Assembly: GCF_004340985.1 (NCBI RefSeq)
Contig: NZ_SLYB01000019.1
Location: 1-45,254 of the forward strand
DNA length: 45,254 nt
From: Cricetibacter osteomyelitidis
Lineage (GTDB): Bacteria > Pseudomonadota > Gammaproteobacteria > Enterobacterales > Pasteurellaceae
Direction of reading: 5' to 3'
This document shows, piece by piece, positions 43,805 to 45,254 of this stretch; the stretch's first letter is position 1; the number at the start of each line of letters is the position of its first letter. The position numbers and the translations under genes are program-made. Under the pieces are notes generated by a model. It saw only the letters and a program-made list of their open reading frames with translations. It made no database searches and was not told the origin of the DNA.

Positions 43805-45157
43805 ATGGCATCTAATGTTCTTGATTCAGTGTTATTCCGTGATTCTTTCGGTACACCGGCAATGCGTGCGGTATTTGACGATAAAGAATTAATTCGTAAA
43901 TATGTAGAAGTTGAAATCGCTTTAGCGAAAGCAGAAGCAAAATGTGGCGTGATCCCACAAGCTGCAGCTGATGAAATTGCCGCTACCTGCAATGCCGATA
44001 CACTAGACTTTGATCTGCTACGTCATGAAACCGAAATTGTTGGCTACCCAATTTTGCCGTTAGTTCATCAAATTTCAAAACAAGCCGGTGAGTCAGGCGG
44101 TTATGTTCACTGGGGTGCAACTACACAAGATATTATGGATTCTGCCGTTGTGCTGCAAGTACGTGATGGATTAGCCATTATCGAGCAAGATATTAAAGAA
44201 CTTAGAAAAATTTTAGCAGACTTATCTAAGCGTTATCGTGATACCGCTATGGCAGGTCGCACCCATTTACAGCAAGCATTGCCAGTTACTTTTGGTTATA
44301 AAACCGCAATTTGGTTGGATATATTTGACCGCCATGCAGAACGGTTAGAACAATTAAAACCGCGTGTATTAGTCGGTGAATTTGCTGGTGCAGCAGGAAC
44401 TTTAGCCTCTCTTGGCGATAAAGGCTTAGATGTACAAAAAGCCATGATGGATGTACTAGGTTTAGGTGTGCCGGTTTCCACTTGGCACGTTGCACGTGAT
44501 GGTTTTGCCGAAGCGGTAAACTTCTTAGCGTTAGTCACAGGTTCTTTGGGTAAAATTGCTTATGATGTGATGTTAATGGCATCAAATGAGTTTGGTGAAT
44601 TGTATGAACCTTTTGTTAAAGGACGTGGAGCGAGTAGTACAATGCCACAAAAACGTAATCCGATTTCCAGTGAATTAATGCTCGCTTGTGCCAAAGGGGT
44701 GCGTCAACAAGCAGGACTTATGCTAGATGCTATGGTACAAGATCTAGAACGTGCCACAGGTCCATGGCATGCAGAATGGATTGCTATTCCAGAAAGCTTC
44801 GTATTAGCAGCCGGAGCATTACACCAAGCGAAATTTATGTTGGGCGGTTTAATTGTTGATGAACAAGTGATGGCTCGTAATTTGGATATGACTAAAGGTC
44901 TAATTGTGGCGGAAGCCGTAATGATGGGTTTGGCTCCGCACATTGGTCGTCAAGATGCGCATGATGTGGTGTACGATGCATGTCGTATTGTAAACGAACA
45001 GGGCGGTCGTTTGGCTGATATATTAAATGCAATGCCAAGCGTTTCCAGCCGTTTAGATCCTGAATTAATTGAACGTTTAACAGATCCAAGAAACTACCTT
45101 GGTATCGCACCGATGATGGTGGATCAAGTGTTGGCAAGTTCCGCTAAACGTGGCTAA
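43805..45157 (+). CDS. Fumarase/aspartase-superfamily lyase (adenylosuccinate lyase/carboxymuconate cycloisomerase-like)
   Basis: This 450-residue enzyme belongs to the superfamily whose members add or remove groups by beta-elimination from succinyl-type substrates. The signature loop GASSTMPQKRNP is complete. HWGATTQDIMDSA and GRTHLQQALPVTFGYK carry the catalytic and substrate-site residues. The layout is closest to the branch often named 3-carboxy-cis,cis-muconate cycloisomerase or adenylosuccinate lyase-like. It is not the housekeeping purB in my view, because it has its own GntR/UTRA regulator, the tandem operators and AAGGAG start site of an inducible unit. The substrate is unknown; argininosuccinate lyase is present separately at 32245. 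Partners probably lie past the right edge. No uptake signal occurs in this gene or its regulator. Confidence 0.75.
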   Translation: MASNVLDSVLFRDSFGTPAMRAVFDDKELIRKYVEVEIALAKAEAKCGVIPQAAADEIAATCNADTLDFDLLRHETEIVGYPILPLVHQISKQAGESGGYVHWGATTQDIMDSAVVLQVRDGLAIIEQDIKELRKILADLSKRYRDTAMAGRTHLQQALPVTFGYKTAIWLDIFDRHAERLEQLKPRVLVGEFAGAAGTLASLGDKGLDVQKAMMDVLGLGVPVSTWHVARDGFAEAVNFLALVTGSLGKIAYDVMLMASNEFGELYEPFVKGRGASSTMPQKRNPISSELMLACAKGVRQQAGLMLDAMVQDLERATGPWHAEWIAIPESFVLAAGALHQAKFMLGGLIVDEQVMARNLDMTKGLIVAEAVMMGLAPHIGRQDAHDVVYDACRIVNEQGGRLADILNAMPSVSSRLDPELIERLTDPRNYLGIAPMMVDQVLASSAKRG

Positions 45158-45165
45158 TTTGTAGA

Positions 45166-45181
45166 AGATCAGACTTGATCT
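45166..45181. other. Small hairpin after the lyase gene
   Basis: AGATCA (45166-45171), loop GACT, TGATCT (45176-45181) lies nine bases after the lyase stop. No T-run follows, so it is not a terminator, and transcription may continue beyond the window. The last 70 bases hold no start of a gene that I can call. Confidence 0.35.
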
Positions 45182-45254
45182 GACAAATCACTATAAAAAG
45201 TGAGAGTTTCCCGTTTAGAATATGAGTGTCAAAATTCAATCTAAACAAAAAAGG

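Overview
The window is chromosomal DNA from a member of the Pasteurellaceae. The main evidence is a dense scatter of the Haemophilus-type DNA uptake signal (core AAGTGCGGT, about 45 copies by eye in 45 kb on both strands). Supporting evidence is gene order that I recall from Haemophilus influenzae: rlmN-pilF-rodZ-ispG-hisS-yfgM, rpmH-rnpA-yidD-yidC-mnmE and slt-trpR-mtgA. Unlike H. influenzae Rd as I remember it, this strain has arginine-synthesis genes argC, argB, argH and argE and a complete L-rhamnose locus. The exact genus cannot be fixed from the sequence alone (Aggregatibacter, Basfia, Pasteurella or Actinobacillus relatives are possible).

Layout. 1-2.6 kb: a flavin reductase-like protein, a small DUF606/YdcZ membrane protein and a divergent LysR regulator. 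2.7-8.6 kb: a housekeeping block (rlmN, pilF, rodZ, ispG, hisS, yfgM) closed by a clear terminator. 8.65-10.1 kb: a solitary gabD followed by a decayed LysR tail. 10.3-14.8 kb: mnmE, a small conserved protein, then yidC, yidD, rnpA and rpmH, all on the minus strand, with a near-consensus rpmH promoter. 14.8-19.0 kb: an accessory-looking patch with a frameshifted mini-ORF, an atypical short DXS-family enzyme, a 75-residue chimeric remnant, a 34-residue YedE-like remnant, and an intact yedE-yedF pair. 19.2-22.7 kb: a fused LplT-Aas lysophospholipid transport and acylation protein. 22.9-28.95 kb: rhaS divergent from rhaB-rhaA-rhaD-rhaT-rhaM. 29.1-32.0 kb: yihI, a DUF2489 protein, hemN and a second DUF606 protein. 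32.2-39.2 kb: argCB-argH facing argE, with a 795-residue WG-repeat lipoprotein gene placed between the two arms. 39.3-42.9 kb: slt, trpR, mtgA and a YdfG-type dehydrogenase. 42.9-45.2 kb: a GntR/UTRA regulator divergent from a fumarase/aspartase-superfamily lyase whose partners lie beyond the right edge.

How the parts work together. The rha genes form a complete uptake-to-aldolase pathway under one RhaS-like activator. argC, argB, argE and argH supply four steps of arginine synthesis. rpmH-rnpA-yidD-yidC couples ribosome, RNase P and membrane-protein insertion functions. Most transcription units end in paired uptake signals that form perfect stem-loops.

The least ordinary items are the WG lipoprotein inside the argE/argCBH divergon, the scar region at 16.8-17.5 kb with two gene fragments next to a non-canonical DXS, a near-perfect copy of the E. 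coli trp operator in front of trpR, tandem GntR-like operators at the right end, and a 23-bp inverted palindromic repeat between argB and argH. I found no CRISPR array, tRNA, rRNA, intact insertion sequence or prophage. No single region stands out clearly as a new multi-gene defence or biosynthetic system.
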